In this document: positions 24,438 to 32,582 of the stretch, one piece after another | How the letters are laid out: every line of letters begins with the position of its first letter | Position numbering within the stretch: the stretch's first letter is position 1 | Translations under genes and position numbers: made by a program | Assembly: GCA_035639875.1 (NCBI GenBank) | Contig: DASQXE010000123.1 | Span: 1-42,563 of the forward strand | Length of the DNA stretch: 42,563 bases | Direction: 5' to 3' | DNA from: JAIBJP01 sp035639875 | GTDB taxonomy: Bacteria > Actinomycetota > Thermoleophilia > Gaiellales > Gaiellaceae | Notes under the pieces: generated by a model | The model's database searches: none | The model's input: the letters and a program-made list of their open reading frames with translations, nothing else | What the model was told of the DNA's origin: nothing

Positions 24438-25277
24438 TCAGGCGCGGCGTTCCCTGATGGCCGAAACGAGCTCGGCCAGCACCGACGTGTCCGCTGGAAG
24501 CGCTTCCAGCCGCTCGTTCACGCGCCGGCGTGCCTCGTCGGCGAGCTCGCGCGCACGCTCGAGCCCGTGGAGCGAGACATACGTGACCTTGCCGGCGGCC
24601 TCGTCCTTCCCGGGAGTCTTCCCGAGCTCGGCCGCGGTGCCCGTCGCGTCCAGGATGTCGTCGACGATCTGAAACAGGAGGCCCACCTCTTGCCCGAAGG
24701 CCGCCCACGGCTCCCGTTCGGCCGCCTGCAGCGCGGCCACGGCGGTGGCGCAGGTCACGCATGCGCGGAGGAGACGCCCCGTCTTCAGGTCGTGCAGCGC
24801 CGCGAGACGCTCGCCGTCGAGCTCGCCGTCCGTCGTCACGTCGACGTATTGCCCGCCGATCATGCCGATCGTGGCGAGCGCAAGCTCGCGCGCCGCATCC
24901 GGAGTCGAGTATGTGAGCGCCAGACGAAAGGCTTCCGTCAGGAGGGCGTCACCCGCGAGGATGGCAACGCCTTCGCCGAAGCGCACGTGCGCGCTCGGCT
25001 GCCCGCGGCGCAGGTCGTCGTCGTCGAGCGCGGGAAGATCGTCGTGGACGAGGCTGAACGTATGCACGAGCTCCAGCGAGCAGGCCGCAGGCAGAAACTC
25101 TCGGGGATCGCGGCCGAGCGCCTCGCCCGTAGCAAGGCAGAGGACGGGTCGGATGCGCTTACCGCCGCCGAGCAGAGAGTAGCGAAGGGCCCGTTCGAGC
25201 TCGCCGAGCTCGCTCGCGAACGGCAGCCGGGCGAGCTCGGCCTCGACGAGGCCGCGCAGTTCCTCGAGCGACGTCAC
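24438..25277 (-). CDS. ispA: Short-chain polyprenyl (farnesyl/geranylgeranyl) diphosphate synthase
   Basis: The 279-residue IspA-type trans-prenyltransferase has GGGKRIRPVLCL for IPP binding, first Asp-rich motif DDLPALDDDDLRRG, and second Asp-rich motif LFQIVDDILDATG, followed by GKTPGKDEAAGK. The two-residue insert in the first motif and the IspA-like region fit C15 or C20 products; chain length cannot be fixed from this. The GTG start overlaps the XseB-like gene (GTGA). The usual neighbour dxs is not present; tlyA follows 19 nt downstream. Confidence 0.93.
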   Translation of the reverse strand: MTSLEELRGLVEAELARLPFASELGELERALRYSLLGGGKRIRPVLCLATGEALGRDPREFLPAACSLELVHTFSLVHDDLPALDDDDLRRGQPSAHVRFGEGVAILAGDALLTEAFRLALTYSTPDAARELALATIGMIGGQYVDVTTDGELDGERLAALHDLKTGRLLRACVTCATAVAALQAAEREPWAAFGQEVGLLFQIVDDILDATGTAAELGKTPGKDEAAGKVTYVSLHGLERARELADEARRRVNERLEALPADTSVLAELVSAIRERRA

Positions 25278-25462
25278 GCGCTCCCCTCGCGGCGTGCCCG
25301 CTCGATCTCGGCCTGCACCTCCTTCGCAACCTCGGCCAGCTCGCGCAGCACTTCGACCGCCTGCTCCGGATCGTCCGTACGCTCGAGCCGCCCGCGAGCC
25401 TCTTCGAGGCGCTTGAGGAGCTCCTCGAGTCTGGCGACGGGTTCGGGTGCCGGCTCGCTCAC
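25274..25462 (-). CDS. XseB-like small coiled-coil protein (exonuclease VII small subunit?)
   Basis: A 62-residue helical protein: LEELLKRLEEARGRLER, a short DDPEQA turn, then LRELAEVAKEVQAEIERARR. The two-helix pattern and the position between nusB and ispA match xseB in many bacteria, but identity to the family consensus is weak and no xseA occurs in this window. GTG start in a GTGA overlap with nusB, and stop overlapping the ispA start. Either a diverged XseB or an unrelated coiled-coil peptide. Confidence 0.55.
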   Translation of the reverse strand: MSEPAPEPVARLEELLKRLEEARGRLERTDDPEQAVEVLRELAEVAKEVQAEIERARREGSA

Positions 25463-25833
25463 CGCCGCGCCTCCTTCGCCACGCGGCCGAGGATTCCGTT
25501 CACCAGCCGTCCAGCCTCCTCGGACGAGTACCGCTTCGCAAGCGACACCGCCTCGTCGATCGCAACCTCGAGCGGAACCTCGTCGCGGTCGAGCTCCCAC
25601 AGAGCGATGCGCAAGATGTTGCGCTCGAGCGCGCCCAGCCGGTCCGCCGCCCAGTCGGCCGACGCGTCGTTGATACGCCCGTCAAGCTCGGACGCTTCGG
25701 CGGCGACTCCCTCCGCGAGCTCCTGCGCATAGGGATCCAGATCTCCCTCGTGGAGGGACGCGAGCGGCTTGCCCGTCACATCCCACTGGTAGAGGACGAA
25801 CAGAGCATCGCGGCGAGCGCTCTTGCGGCTCAC
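25459..25833 (-). CDS. nusB: Transcription antitermination factor NusB
   Basis: The 124-residue all-helical NusB binds boxA RNA with NusE (S10) in rRNA antitermination. Recognisable: SARRDALFVLYQWDVTG, LGALERNILRIALWEL, PLEVAIDEAVSLAKRYSSEEAGRLVNGILG. The GTG start at 25833 overlaps the accC stop (GTGA). It is placed downstream of the efp-acc group, as in other Actinobacteria where efp and nusB are close. Confidence 0.95.
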   Translation of the reverse strand: MSRKSARRDALFVLYQWDVTGKPLASLHEGDLDPYAQELAEGVAAEASELDGRINDASADWAADRLGALERNILRIALWELDRDEVPLEVAIDEAVSLAKRYSSEEAGRLVNGILGRVAKEARR

Positions 25834-27191
25834 GGCACCCCCTCCAGGACCGGAAGCGCGGCCTCGGCGAGGAACGCGGTCGTGTACCGACCGCTCGTGA
25901 ACCTGTCGCTTTCCAGGATCTCGATCGCCAGCCCGCGGGTGGTGGGAATCCCTTCCACCTCGAATTCTGACAGGGCCCGGCGGGCGCGCGCGACCGCCGC
26001 CGGGCGGTCCTCGGCCCACACGATGATCTTTGCGATCAGGGAGTCGTAGAACGGGGGAATCGTGTAGCCCTCGTAGAGGTGCGTATCGACCCGGACGCCG
26101 GGCCCGAGCGGGGGCGCGAACCGCGTCACCGTCCCCGGCGCGGGCAGGAAGTCGCGCGCGGGGTCTTCCGCGTTGATCCTGAACTCGATCGCGTGCCCGC
26201 TGAGCGGCGCGCGGCCCTCCTGCGGCAAACCATCGCCCGCAGCGATTGCGAGCTGCGCACGCGCGAGGTCGACACCCGTGACCAGCTCGGTCACCGGATG
26301 CTCGACCTGCAGCCGCGTGTTCATCTCAATGAAGTAGAAGCGTTCGTCGCTGCCGAGCAGGAATTCGAGCGTCCCGGCGCCTCGGTAGCGGAGCGCCTCG
26401 CAGGCGCGGCGCGCCGCCTCCTCCATCTCCGCGCGAACGTCTTCGGAGACGGCCGGCGAAGGGCTCTCCTCGACGAGCTTTTGATGTCTGCGCTGGATGG
26501 AACAGTCGCGCTCTCCGAGCGTCAGGACGCCGCCCTCGCCGTCGCCGAGCACCTGGATCTCGACGTGGCGCGCGGCCATGAGCGCCTTCTCGACGTAGAG
26601 GGATCCGTCCGAGAAGGCCGCCTGGGCCTCGGAGGAGGCGGTCCGGAACGCGCCTTCGAGATCGGTTGGTGTCTCGACTAGGCGCATGCCGCGGCCACCG
26701 CCCCCGGCGGCGGCTTTGAGGAGGACGGGAAAGCCGATTTCGCCCGCCACACGCTTGGCGTCCTCGAGCCTGGCGGACCTGTTCGATCCCGGCACGAGCG
26801 GGAGTCCGGCGGCGGCGACGGCGCCCTTCGCGGCCACCTTGTCTCCCATCGTCTCGATCGTCTCCGGTCGCGGACCGACGAAGACCAGATCGTTGTCCTC
26901 GCAGGCGGCGGCGAAGTCCGCGTTCTCAGCGAGGAAGCCCCAGCCGGGGTGGACGGCGTCGCAGTCGGTCGTTGTCCCGGCCGCGACGAGCGACGGAATG
27001 TTGAGGTAGCTCTCCGCGGGCGGCGGCGGGCCGATATGGACGGCCCGGTCGGCCAAGCGAACGTGAAGCGCGTCCCGGTCAGCGGTGGAATAGACGGCAA
27101 CCGCCTCGATGCCGAGCTCGCGGCACGCGCGGATGATGCGCACGGCGACCTCGCCGCGGTTGGCGATCAGGACGCGGCCGAACACCGGCAC
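25830..27191 (-). CDS. accC: Biotin carboxylase subunit (AccC)
   Basis: It carboxylates biotin on BCCP using ATP and bicarbonate. The 453-residue ATP-grasp enzyme has FGRVLIANRGEVAVRIIRA, glycine-rich AAAGGGGRGMRLV, VEIQVLGDG, RDCSIQRRHQK and catalytic FIEMNTRLQVEHPVTE. It begins at GTG 27191; a second GTG two codons later is possible, with GAGAAAG upstream. The 104-bp gap to the AccB-fusion stop holds a GGAGGAG with no start codon nearby and is otherwise unremarkable. The partner BCCP is the fusion just upstream; no carboxyltransferase accA/accD is in the window. Confidence 0.96.
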   Translation of the reverse strand: MPVFGRVLIANRGEVAVRIIRACRELGIEAVAVYSTADRDALHVRLADRAVHIGPPPPAESYLNIPSLVAAGTTTDCDAVHPGWGFLAENADFAAACEDNDLVFVGPRPETIETMGDKVAAKGAVAAAGLPLVPGSNRSARLEDAKRVAGEIGFPVLLKAAAGGGGRGMRLVETPTDLEGAFRTASSEAQAAFSDGSLYVEKALMAARHVEIQVLGDGEGGVLTLGERDCSIQRRHQKLVEESPSPAVSEDVRAEMEEAARRACEALRYRGAGTLEFLLGSDERFYFIEMNTRLQVEHPVTELVTGVDLARAQLAIAAGDGLPQEGRAPLSGHAIEFRINAEDPARDFLPAPGTVTRFAPPLGPGVRVDTHLYEGYTIPPFYDSLIAKIIVWAEDRPAAVARARRALSEFEVEGIPTTRGLAIEILESDRFTSGRYTTAFLAEAALPVLEGVP

Positions 27192-27295
27192 GCTTTCTCG
27201 ACGTTCGGGCGCACGTACGAGTGGTTTCCGGCGGTACGCTCGAAGCGGAGGGAGGCCCGCGGCGGCCCCGGACGCGAACTGTCTCCTCCAGTCAC

Positions 27296-29116
27296 CTAGA
27301 GCGCGTCGAGCGGTCGCCCGTTGAGCGGCTCGAGTTCGAAGAGGAGATCCCCGTACTGCACCGCCTGGGCGTTCTCGACGCAGATCCGGTGCACGACCGC
27401 CTCCACCTCCGCCTTCACCTCGTTCATGAGCTTCATTGCCTCGAGAATTCCGAGCGTCTGGCCGGGCGCTACCGGATCGCCTTCCTCGACGAATGGATCG
27501 GCACCCGGTTCGGGTGCCCGGTAGAACGTCCCGACCATCGGCGACTCGACGCGGATGAGATTGTCGGTCGGCGGCAGCGGCGGAGGCACGGACTCGGGCT
27601 CCGGAGCTCCCGCCGGGAGGCCGGCCGCGGCCGCCGCCTCGGACCCTTCGTCGCTTCTGCGGATCGTGACTCGCGTTTCGCCCTCTTCGATCGTCACCTC
27701 GCCGATGCCCGTTTCCTGGACGATGCGAATGATCTCGCGAATTCGCTCGGCTTCCCGCCGCTCAAGACCCGCCCCGGCAAGCGACTCGGGCTGGGCGCCG
27801 CGGCTTCGAATCGAGCGCAGAAGCGGCTCGGCCTCCTCCCCGAAGAGAGCAAGGAGCAGGAGCTCCTCCTCGCTCGCGGACAGCCCAGCCGCCTCTGCGC
27901 GAAGGTCGTCGATGTCCTGCGGGGCCTCTTCCGGCCGCCGCGAACCATCGCCGCCGACGAGCTGCACGGCCCGCTTGACCACGGAATCGATCGGCGCCGG
28001 CGGCGAGCCGTAGCGTCCCTCGAGGAGATCCCGCAGCTCGTCGACCACGATGTTCCAGCGTTGCGCCGACAGCACGTGGAGAAGGGCCTGCGACCCGAGG
28101 ATCTGGCCGATTGGGGACGCCAGAGGGGGCCAGCCGGCCTCGCGCCGGATCTCGTTCAACTCCTGCAACACCTCGTCGAGGCGGTCGGCTGCACCGTGCG
28201 CGCGCAGGTGATGATCGAGCTCGGCCACGAGCCCCGCCGGCACGCGGTGCTCGGCCGCACGAACGGCCACGCGCGGCGAGAGAGGCGGCACCGGCTCTTC
28301 GCCGAGTGCTTCGTCGACGAGCTCCGAGCCCCGCCAGAGCACGCTCGCGTCGACCCCCGAATCGAGACCGAGCCCGGCCAGGGACTCCGCGAGCGACTCC
28401 GCCGAGACCCGATGGAGCGACAAGGCCACGGGATAAAGGGCGCACGCGATCAGCGCCGCGCCCGCGCGCGCCGCCTCGAGCCCAGCCGACAGCGCCGCCC
28501 CGCCCGAGCCCTGGCAGTAAAGGCCAACCGGCAACCCACTCGCCTCGCCGATCCGCTCGACGAGCTCGCGCGCCCGGGCGGGATCCAGCGAACCCGCTGG
28601 ATCGTGCACGAGGATGCGCGAGGCGCTCAGCTCCTCCAGCTGCTTCGCCCGCTCCAGGAGGACTTCGGTCTCGCCTGCGAGGCCCGGGCTGTGCACGAGA
28701 CCGACGGCGAGCTCCTTGCCAGCGCCCCGAATAGCCTCCGCCGCCTCGCGGAGATTGGCGAGATCGTTGAGCGGATCGTGCAGGCGAAAGACGTCGATGC
28801 CGCTTCCTGCCGCGCTCTCGACGAACCTGCGGACGAGATCGCGCGAGAGGGGGCGCGACCCGACGAGAAACCTGCCACGCAGGGCGATGCCGAGCGGCGT
28901 CGAGCAGCGCGCCTTGATCGCGCGGATCCGCTCCCAAGGGCTCTCGACGCCCCGTCGGACGGCCGAATCGAAACAACCTCCGCCCGACACCTCGAGGTAG
29001 GCGAATCCTCCCTCGTCGAGAAGGGTCGCGAGCTCGAGCACGCGGGAACCCTGCATGCGCGCTGCGAGCGGCTCCTGCGAAAGGAGACGGATGGTCGTGT
29101 CGACGAGCGCGGGCAC
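27296..29116 (-). CDS. BCCP (AccB) fused to a catalytically degenerate OadA/PycB-type carboxyltransferase
   Basis: A 606-residue protein with four parts. Residues 1-260: barrel related to OadA/PycB (DTTIR, YLEVSGGGCFD, GIDVFRLHDPLNDLANL). Residues 280-385: PYC_OADA domain (VPAGLVAEL, SQALLHVLS). Residues 455-490: the AccB N-terminal helix and EEGETRVTIRR strand. After a Pro/Ala hinge, 521-595: biotinyl domain with ILEAMKLMNEV (biotin Lys562). Aligned by eye to OadA and pyruvate carboxylase, the metal ligands are lost: RDxxQ Asp to Leu11, carbamylated Lys to His171, HxH to Tyr200/Gln202, and catalytic Thr to Leu233; Arg10, Gln14 and Arg80 remain. The barrel is thus probably inactive while BCCP is intact. 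Adjacent accC is its likely partner. GTG start, GAGGG 8 nt upstream. Confidence 0.88.
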   Translation of the reverse strand: MPALVDTTIRLLSQEPLAARMQGSRVLELATLLDEGGFAYLEVSGGGCFDSAVRRGVESPWERIRAIKARCSTPLGIALRGRFLVGSRPLSRDLVRRFVESAAGSGIDVFRLHDPLNDLANLREAAEAIRGAGKELAVGLVHSPGLAGETEVLLERAKQLEELSASRILVHDPAGSLDPARARELVERIGEASGLPVGLYCQGSGGAALSAGLEAARAGAALIACALYPVALSLHRVSAESLAESLAGLGLDSGVDASVLWRGSELVDEALGEEPVPPLSPRVAVRAAEHRVPAGLVAELDHHLRAHGAADRLDEVLQELNEIRREAGWPPLASPIGQILGSQALLHVLSAQRWNIVVDELRDLLEGRYGSPPAPIDSVVKRAVQLVGGDGSRRPEEAPQDIDDLRAEAAGLSASEEELLLLALFGEEAEPLLRSIRSRGAQPESLAGAGLERREAERIREIIRIVQETGIGEVTIEEGETRVTIRRSDEGSEAAAAAGLPAGAPEPESVPPPLPPTDNLIRVESPMVGTFYRAPEPGADPFVEEGDPVAPGQTLGILEAMKLMNEVKAEVEAVVHRICVENAQAVQYGDLLFELEPLNGRPLDAL

Positions 29117-29126
29117 CGAGACGCCC

Positions 29127-29693
29127 TCAGGCCCGCGAGATGTAGCGCCGCTCGCGCGTGTCGACCTTGACGCGGTCGCCGACGTTGACGAAGAGCGGCA
29201 CCTGCACCGTCGCGCCGGTCTCGAGCTTCGCAGGCTTCGTCACGTTCGAGACCGTATCCCCCTTCACGCCCGGCTCCGTCTCGACGACGGAGAGCTCGAC
29301 GGCGGCGGGAAGGTCGACCCCCGCCGGACGTCCGTCGACGAGGAGGAGCATCACCGAGCTCCCGGGCTGCATGAATGGCAGCTCGTCGTCGAGATCGGCG
29401 TGGGGCAACGAGATCTGCTCGTAGTTGCCCGTGTCCATGAACACCACCTCGTCGCCGGAGTCGTAGAGGTACTGCACGCTCTTGGTCTCCGTGTGGACGC
29501 GGGGCATCTTCTCGCCCGCGCGAAACGTGCGGTCAACGACGGCGCCCGACTCGAGGTTCTTGAGCCTGGTTCGCACGAATGCGCCGCCTTTCCCCGGCTT
29601 CACGTGCTGGAACTCGACAATCCGCCAGACCTGCCCGTCGAGCTCGACGTGCATGCCGTTCCGGAACTGGTTCGTCGAGACGGTTTCGGCCAA
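29127..29693 (-). CDS. efp: Elongation factor P
   Basis: EF-P relieves ribosome stalling at polyproline. The 188-residue, three-domain protein has the loop VKPGKGGAFVRTRLKNL with Lys35 at the tip, and C-terminal GDTVSNVTKPAKLETG...VPLFVNVGDRVKVDTR. The start is TTG (29693); no ATG/GTG precedes the conserved VSTNQFRNGM. TAAAAT 9 nt upstream overlaps the pepQ stop and may give a separate transcript. A Lys at the tip is compatible with several modification states, including none. Confidence 0.96.
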   Translation of the reverse strand: MAETVSTNQFRNGMHVELDGQVWRIVEFQHVKPGKGGAFVRTRLKNLESGAVVDRTFRAGEKMPRVHTETKSVQYLYDSGDEVVFMDTGNYEQISLPHADLDDELPFMQPGSSVMLLLVDGRPAGVDLPAAVELSVVETEPGVKGDTVSNVTKPAKLETGATVQVPLFVNVGDRVKVDTRERRYISRA

Positions 29694-29702
29694 AGCGCAG
29701 CG

Positions 29703-29708
29703 ATTTTA
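29703..29708 (-). promoter_or_regulatory. Candidate -10 (TAAAAT) for efp, containing the pepQ stop codon
   Basis: The pepQ stop TAA (29706-29708) runs into TAAAAT, one base from TATAAT. It is followed by 9 nt and the efp TTG. No Shine-Dalgarno lies in the short gap. Confidence 0.5.
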
Positions 29709-30761
29709 GTCCAGGGTCACGATGTCCTTCGTGAACGGCGTGAGCACTTCGGCGCCGCTCTCGGTGACGATCACGAGGTCTTCGATCCGCACGCCGCCGC
29801 GCCCGGCGAGGTAGACACCGGGTTCCACGGTGACGACGTTGCCCGCCTCGAGCGCGCCCTCGGCGGTCGGCCGGAGGACGGGAAGCTCGTGCACCTCGAG
29901 ACCGACCCCGTGACCGAGTCCGTGGAGGACCTCGAACCCACCGTCCTCGATCTCCCCACGCGCGAGCCGGTCGAGGTCCCGCGCCCCGGCGCCCGCGCCG
30001 ACCTCGGCCAGCGCCCTCTCCTGCGCGGAGCGGCAGGTTGCATATGCTCGCCGGAGCTCGTCCGGGAGCGGCCCGGTGGCGAACGTGCGCGTGCAGTCGG
30101 AGCAGTACCCGTCCACCTTCGCGCCCGCGTCGACCACGACGGTCTCCCCCGTGCCGATCATGCGGTCGCCCGTGTGGTGGTGCGGCAGCGCGGCGTTCGG
30201 GCCGCTCGCGACGGTCACGTCGAAGGCGATGCCGTGCGCGCCTTCGTCATGGAGCGCCAGCTCGAACCACCACGCGACATCCTGTTCGGTGCGACCGACA
30301 AGGCTCTCGCCGGCAAGGCGGCCGTAGACGTCGTGGAGAATCGCGGCCGACCGGCGGATCTCTTCCAGCTCGGCGGGCTCTTTGACGGCGCGGAGCCGGT
30401 GGACGATTGCGGACGTCGGGACGAGCTCGACCCCAGCGGCGGCCAGGATCTGGTGTCGCGAGTACGTGAGGTGGTCGGCCTCGAACGCGACCGGCGGCTC
30501 CGCGAGCGCGGGCAGCTCCGTTGCGACGCCGGGAGCGAACTCGCGGTCGACGAGCCGCGCCTCCACTCCCTCGACGGCGCGGGCGGCCTCGATGTACCGG
30601 CCATCCGTGAGCAGCACGACTTGCTCGTGTTGAACGAGCACAAACGCGTTCGAGCTCTCGAAGCCCGTCAGATAGCGGACGTTGATCGGGTTGGAGATGA
30701 GGAACGAGGCGGCGCTCGCGTCATCCATTTCCTGCCGAAGTCGTTCGATGCGGCCGTTCAT
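29706..30761 (-). CDS. pepQ: M24 Xaa-Pro peptidase
   Basis: The 351-residue creatinase/prolidase-fold peptidase has an N-terminal creatinase-like domain (NVRYLTGFESSNAFVLV) and a C-terminal pita-bread domain. The metal ligands are recognisable: VVVDAGAKVDGYCSDCTRT (two Asp), LGHGVGLEVHE (His), VVTVEPGVY (Glu) and GGVRIEDLVIV (Glu). Xaa-Pro aminopeptidase versus dipeptidase cannot be settled. The ATG overlaps the aroQ stop. Its position just upstream of efp is conserved in Actinobacteria and Firmicutes. Confidence 0.94.
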   Translation of the reverse strand: MNGRIERLRQEMDDASAASFLISNPINVRYLTGFESSNAFVLVQHEQVVLLTDGRYIEAARAVEGVEARLVDREFAPGVATELPALAEPPVAFEADHLTYSRHQILAAAGVELVPTSAIVHRLRAVKEPAELEEIRRSAAILHDVYGRLAGESLVGRTEQDVAWWFELALHDEGAHGIAFDVTVASGPNAALPHHHTGDRMIGTGETVVVDAGAKVDGYCSDCTRTFATGPLPDELRRAYATCRSAQERALAEVGAGAGARDLDRLARGEIEDGGFEVLHGLGHGVGLEVHELPVLRPTAEGALEAGNVVTVEPGVYLAGRGGVRIEDLVIVTESGAEVLTPFTKDIVTLD

Positions 30762-31198
30762 GGCGCGTTCTGCGCTTTCTCTACGAGGAAAGCAAGAGCC
30801 TCACGGTAGCCCTGCGGACCCTTGCCGATCACGCGCTGGGTGACGACGTCCGCGATCACGGAGATCCGGCGCCATTCCTCGCGTTCCTCGATGTTCGAAA
30901 GGTGCACCTCGACGACCGGGATGGACACCAGCTCCAGCGCGTCTCGGATCGCGTAGCTGTAATGCGTCCAGGCGCCGGGATTGACGATCAGGCCGCTCGC
31001 GGACCGCCGGGCCTCATGGCACCAATCGATGAACTGACCTTCGCTGTTGGTCTGCAGGCACCGCACCGAGCAGCCGAGCTCGCGCCCCCACGCATAGATC
31101 TGCGTTTCGAGCTCGGCGATGCCTAGCCCGCCGTACAGCTCGGGATCGCGGGCTCCGATCGCGTTCAGGTTGGCGCCGTTCAGTACGACGACCTGCAT
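30758..31198 (-). CDS. aroQ: 3-Dehydroquinate dehydratase, type II
   Basis: This dodecameric type II enzyme makes 3-dehydroshikimate. The 146-residue chain has VVVLNGANLNAIGARDPELYG (active-site Tyr), QTNSEGQFIDWCHEA, VNPGAWTHYSYAIRDAL and VEVHLSNIEEREEWR; the His is in EVHLSN. The ATG is 7 nt after TAGACT, whose TAG is the stop of aroKB. The steps AroB, AroQ, AroE, AroK and AroC are all encoded in the contiguous aroE-aroC-aroKB-aroQ block. Confidence 0.97.
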   Translation of the reverse strand: MQVVVLNGANLNAIGARDPELYGGLGIAELETQIYAWGRELGCSVRCLQTNSEGQFIDWCHEARRSASGLIVNPGAWTHYSYAIRDALELVSIPVVEVHLSNIEEREEWRRISVIADVVTQRVIGKGPQGYREALAFLVEKAQNAP

Positions 31199-31205
31199 GG
31201 CGGCG

Positions 31206-31211
31206 AGTCTA
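31206..31211 (-). promoter_or_regulatory. Candidate -10 (TAGACT) for aroQ, containing the aroKB stop codon
   Basis: TAG of aroKB (31209-31211) starts TAGACT, then 7 nt, then the aroQ ATG. Same hexamer and spacing as recO. A TTGGAG 15 nt upstream could act as a weak -35. Confidence 0.5.
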
Positions 31212-32582
31212 CTTCGCTATCAGCGCCTCCAAGGCCGCGCGGGCGTCCTTGTCCGCTACGGACGTGACCACCGGCTCCCCCGGCCGCTCGAGGAGCACGA
31301 AGACGCCTTCGCCCTTCTTGTCACGTTTGAGGGCGGCCCAGGCCGCGTCGGGATCCGCAGCCACGGGCCTCGGCCGCAGGACCTCCTCCACCGCGTCGGT
31401 GGGCTGGCCGGAGAGACGCAACGCGGCGAGGAGCCCGAGCGCGACCGCGTCGCCGTGGCGCACGCGATAACCGGACCCCGCCTCCAGCGCGTGCGCGAAC
31501 GTGTGCCCGAGGTTGAGGATCGTGCGACCCCCCTCCGTCTCGTACGGGTCCGACAGAACGACGCCCGCCTTGAACGCGGCGCAGGCGCGAATCATTTCCT
31601 CGTCGGGGAGGCTCCAGACCTCGCGCCCCACGAGCAGCCCTGTCTTGACGACCTCGGCCATTCCCGCGCGCCGCTCCTCGTCCGGGAGCGTCCCCAGATA
31701 CCGCGCCTGGATGAAGACGCCCCGCGGAAAGTGGAAGGCCCCGACGAGATTCTTGCCGTCGGCCGTGTTGATGCCGGTCTTGCCGCCGATCGCGGCGTCG
31801 ACCATCCCGGTGAGAGTCGTCGGAATCGCCGTCCAGCGCAAGCCGCGCTTGTAGGTCGCCGCCGCGAACCCGGCCACATCCGTCGTCGAGCCACCGCCGA
31901 TCGCGACGATCATCCCGTCGCGGCCGAGCTCGAAGTCGCGCCAGAGTCGCTCTACGACGGCGGAGGCCTTCGCCTGTTCGCCGGGCGGCACCGTGATGAT
32001 CCTGCCGCCCTCGTCGAACGGGTGCAGGGCGAGGACCTGCTCGTCCGCCACCACCACGTACGAAGGCCCCAAGAGAGCCTTCCCGCCAACGAAGATGTGC
32101 AGTGTCGCCAGGAGGACGTCCTCGACGTCCTTCGCCGGGGCGTCCGTGACCTCGTGGTAAAGGGGCAGTCTCGTCTCGTAAAGCTGACGGAAGTCCTCTT
32201 CGCGCTGCGCGAGCGGGCGGTCAGAACCGCGGACACGCTCCCAGGCCGAGTCGACGTCGACGTCCAAGAAGACGCAAAAGGCATGCGCGTCGAGTCGCTC
32301 ACGGGTGACCTCGGAGAGGACTGCCCCACCCCCGAGCGCGATCACGGACAGAGGAGCGACCAAGGCCTCGGCGACGACTTGTTCCTCGATTCGCCTAAAT
32401 TCGGGCTCCCCGCGCTCGAAAAGCTCCGGGATCGGACCGCGCAGCCGCTCGATCTCCGCGTCCGTGTCGACAAACGGACGGTGCGTCAACCGTGCTAGCT
32501 CTCGGCCGATCGTCGACTTGCCCGCCCCCATGAAGCCGATGAGGGCGAGGTGCTTCCCGAGCGCCCCTACCTCGGAGACCAC
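31209..32582 (-). CDS. aroKB: Bifunctional shikimate kinase / 3-dehydroquinate synthase
   Basis: This single 457-residue chain has shikimate kinase first (about 1-165: Walker A GFMGAGKST, DTDAEIE, ALGGGAVLSE, lid RPLAQREED) and dehydroquinate synthase after (AIGGGSTTDVAGF for NAD, KTGINTADGKNLVGAF, zinc ligands in AEVVKTG, LGHTFAHALE and RHGDAVALG). The synthase part before the GGG motif is only about 50 residues, roughly half the usual N-terminal portion, yet catalytic residues are kept. A kinase-synthase fusion of this order is known from Thermotoga. The GTG start overlaps the aroC end by 16 nt. Confidence 0.95.
   Translation of the reverse strand: MVSEVGALGKHLALIGFMGAGKSTIGRELARLTHRPFVDTDAEIERLRGPIPELFERGEPEFRRIEEQVVAEALVAPLSVIALGGGAVLSEVTRERLDAHAFCVFLDVDVDSAWERVRGSDRPLAQREEDFRQLYETRLPLYHEVTDAPAKDVEDVLLATLHIFVGGKALLGPSYVVVADEQVLALHPFDEGGRIITVPPGEQAKASAVVERLWRDFELGRDGMIVAIGGGSTTDVAGFAAATYKRGLRWTAIPTTLTGMVDAAIGGKTGINTADGKNLVGAFHFPRGVFIQARYLGTLPDEERRAGMAEVVKTGLLVGREVWSLPDEEMIRACAAFKAGVVLSDPYETEGGRTILNLGHTFAHALEAGSGYRVRHGDAVALGLLAALRLSGQPTDAVEEVLRPRPVAADPDAAWAALKRDKKGEGVFVLLERPGEPVVTSVADKDARAALEALIAK

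Noticed and set aside
27296..29116. Reading the BCCP fusion as pyruvate carboxylase subunit B or oxaloacetate decarboxylase alpha
   Set aside because: All metal ligands and the catalytic Thr are replaced, and the C-terminal carrier is of AccB type, so a catalytic carboxyltransferase call is not supported.
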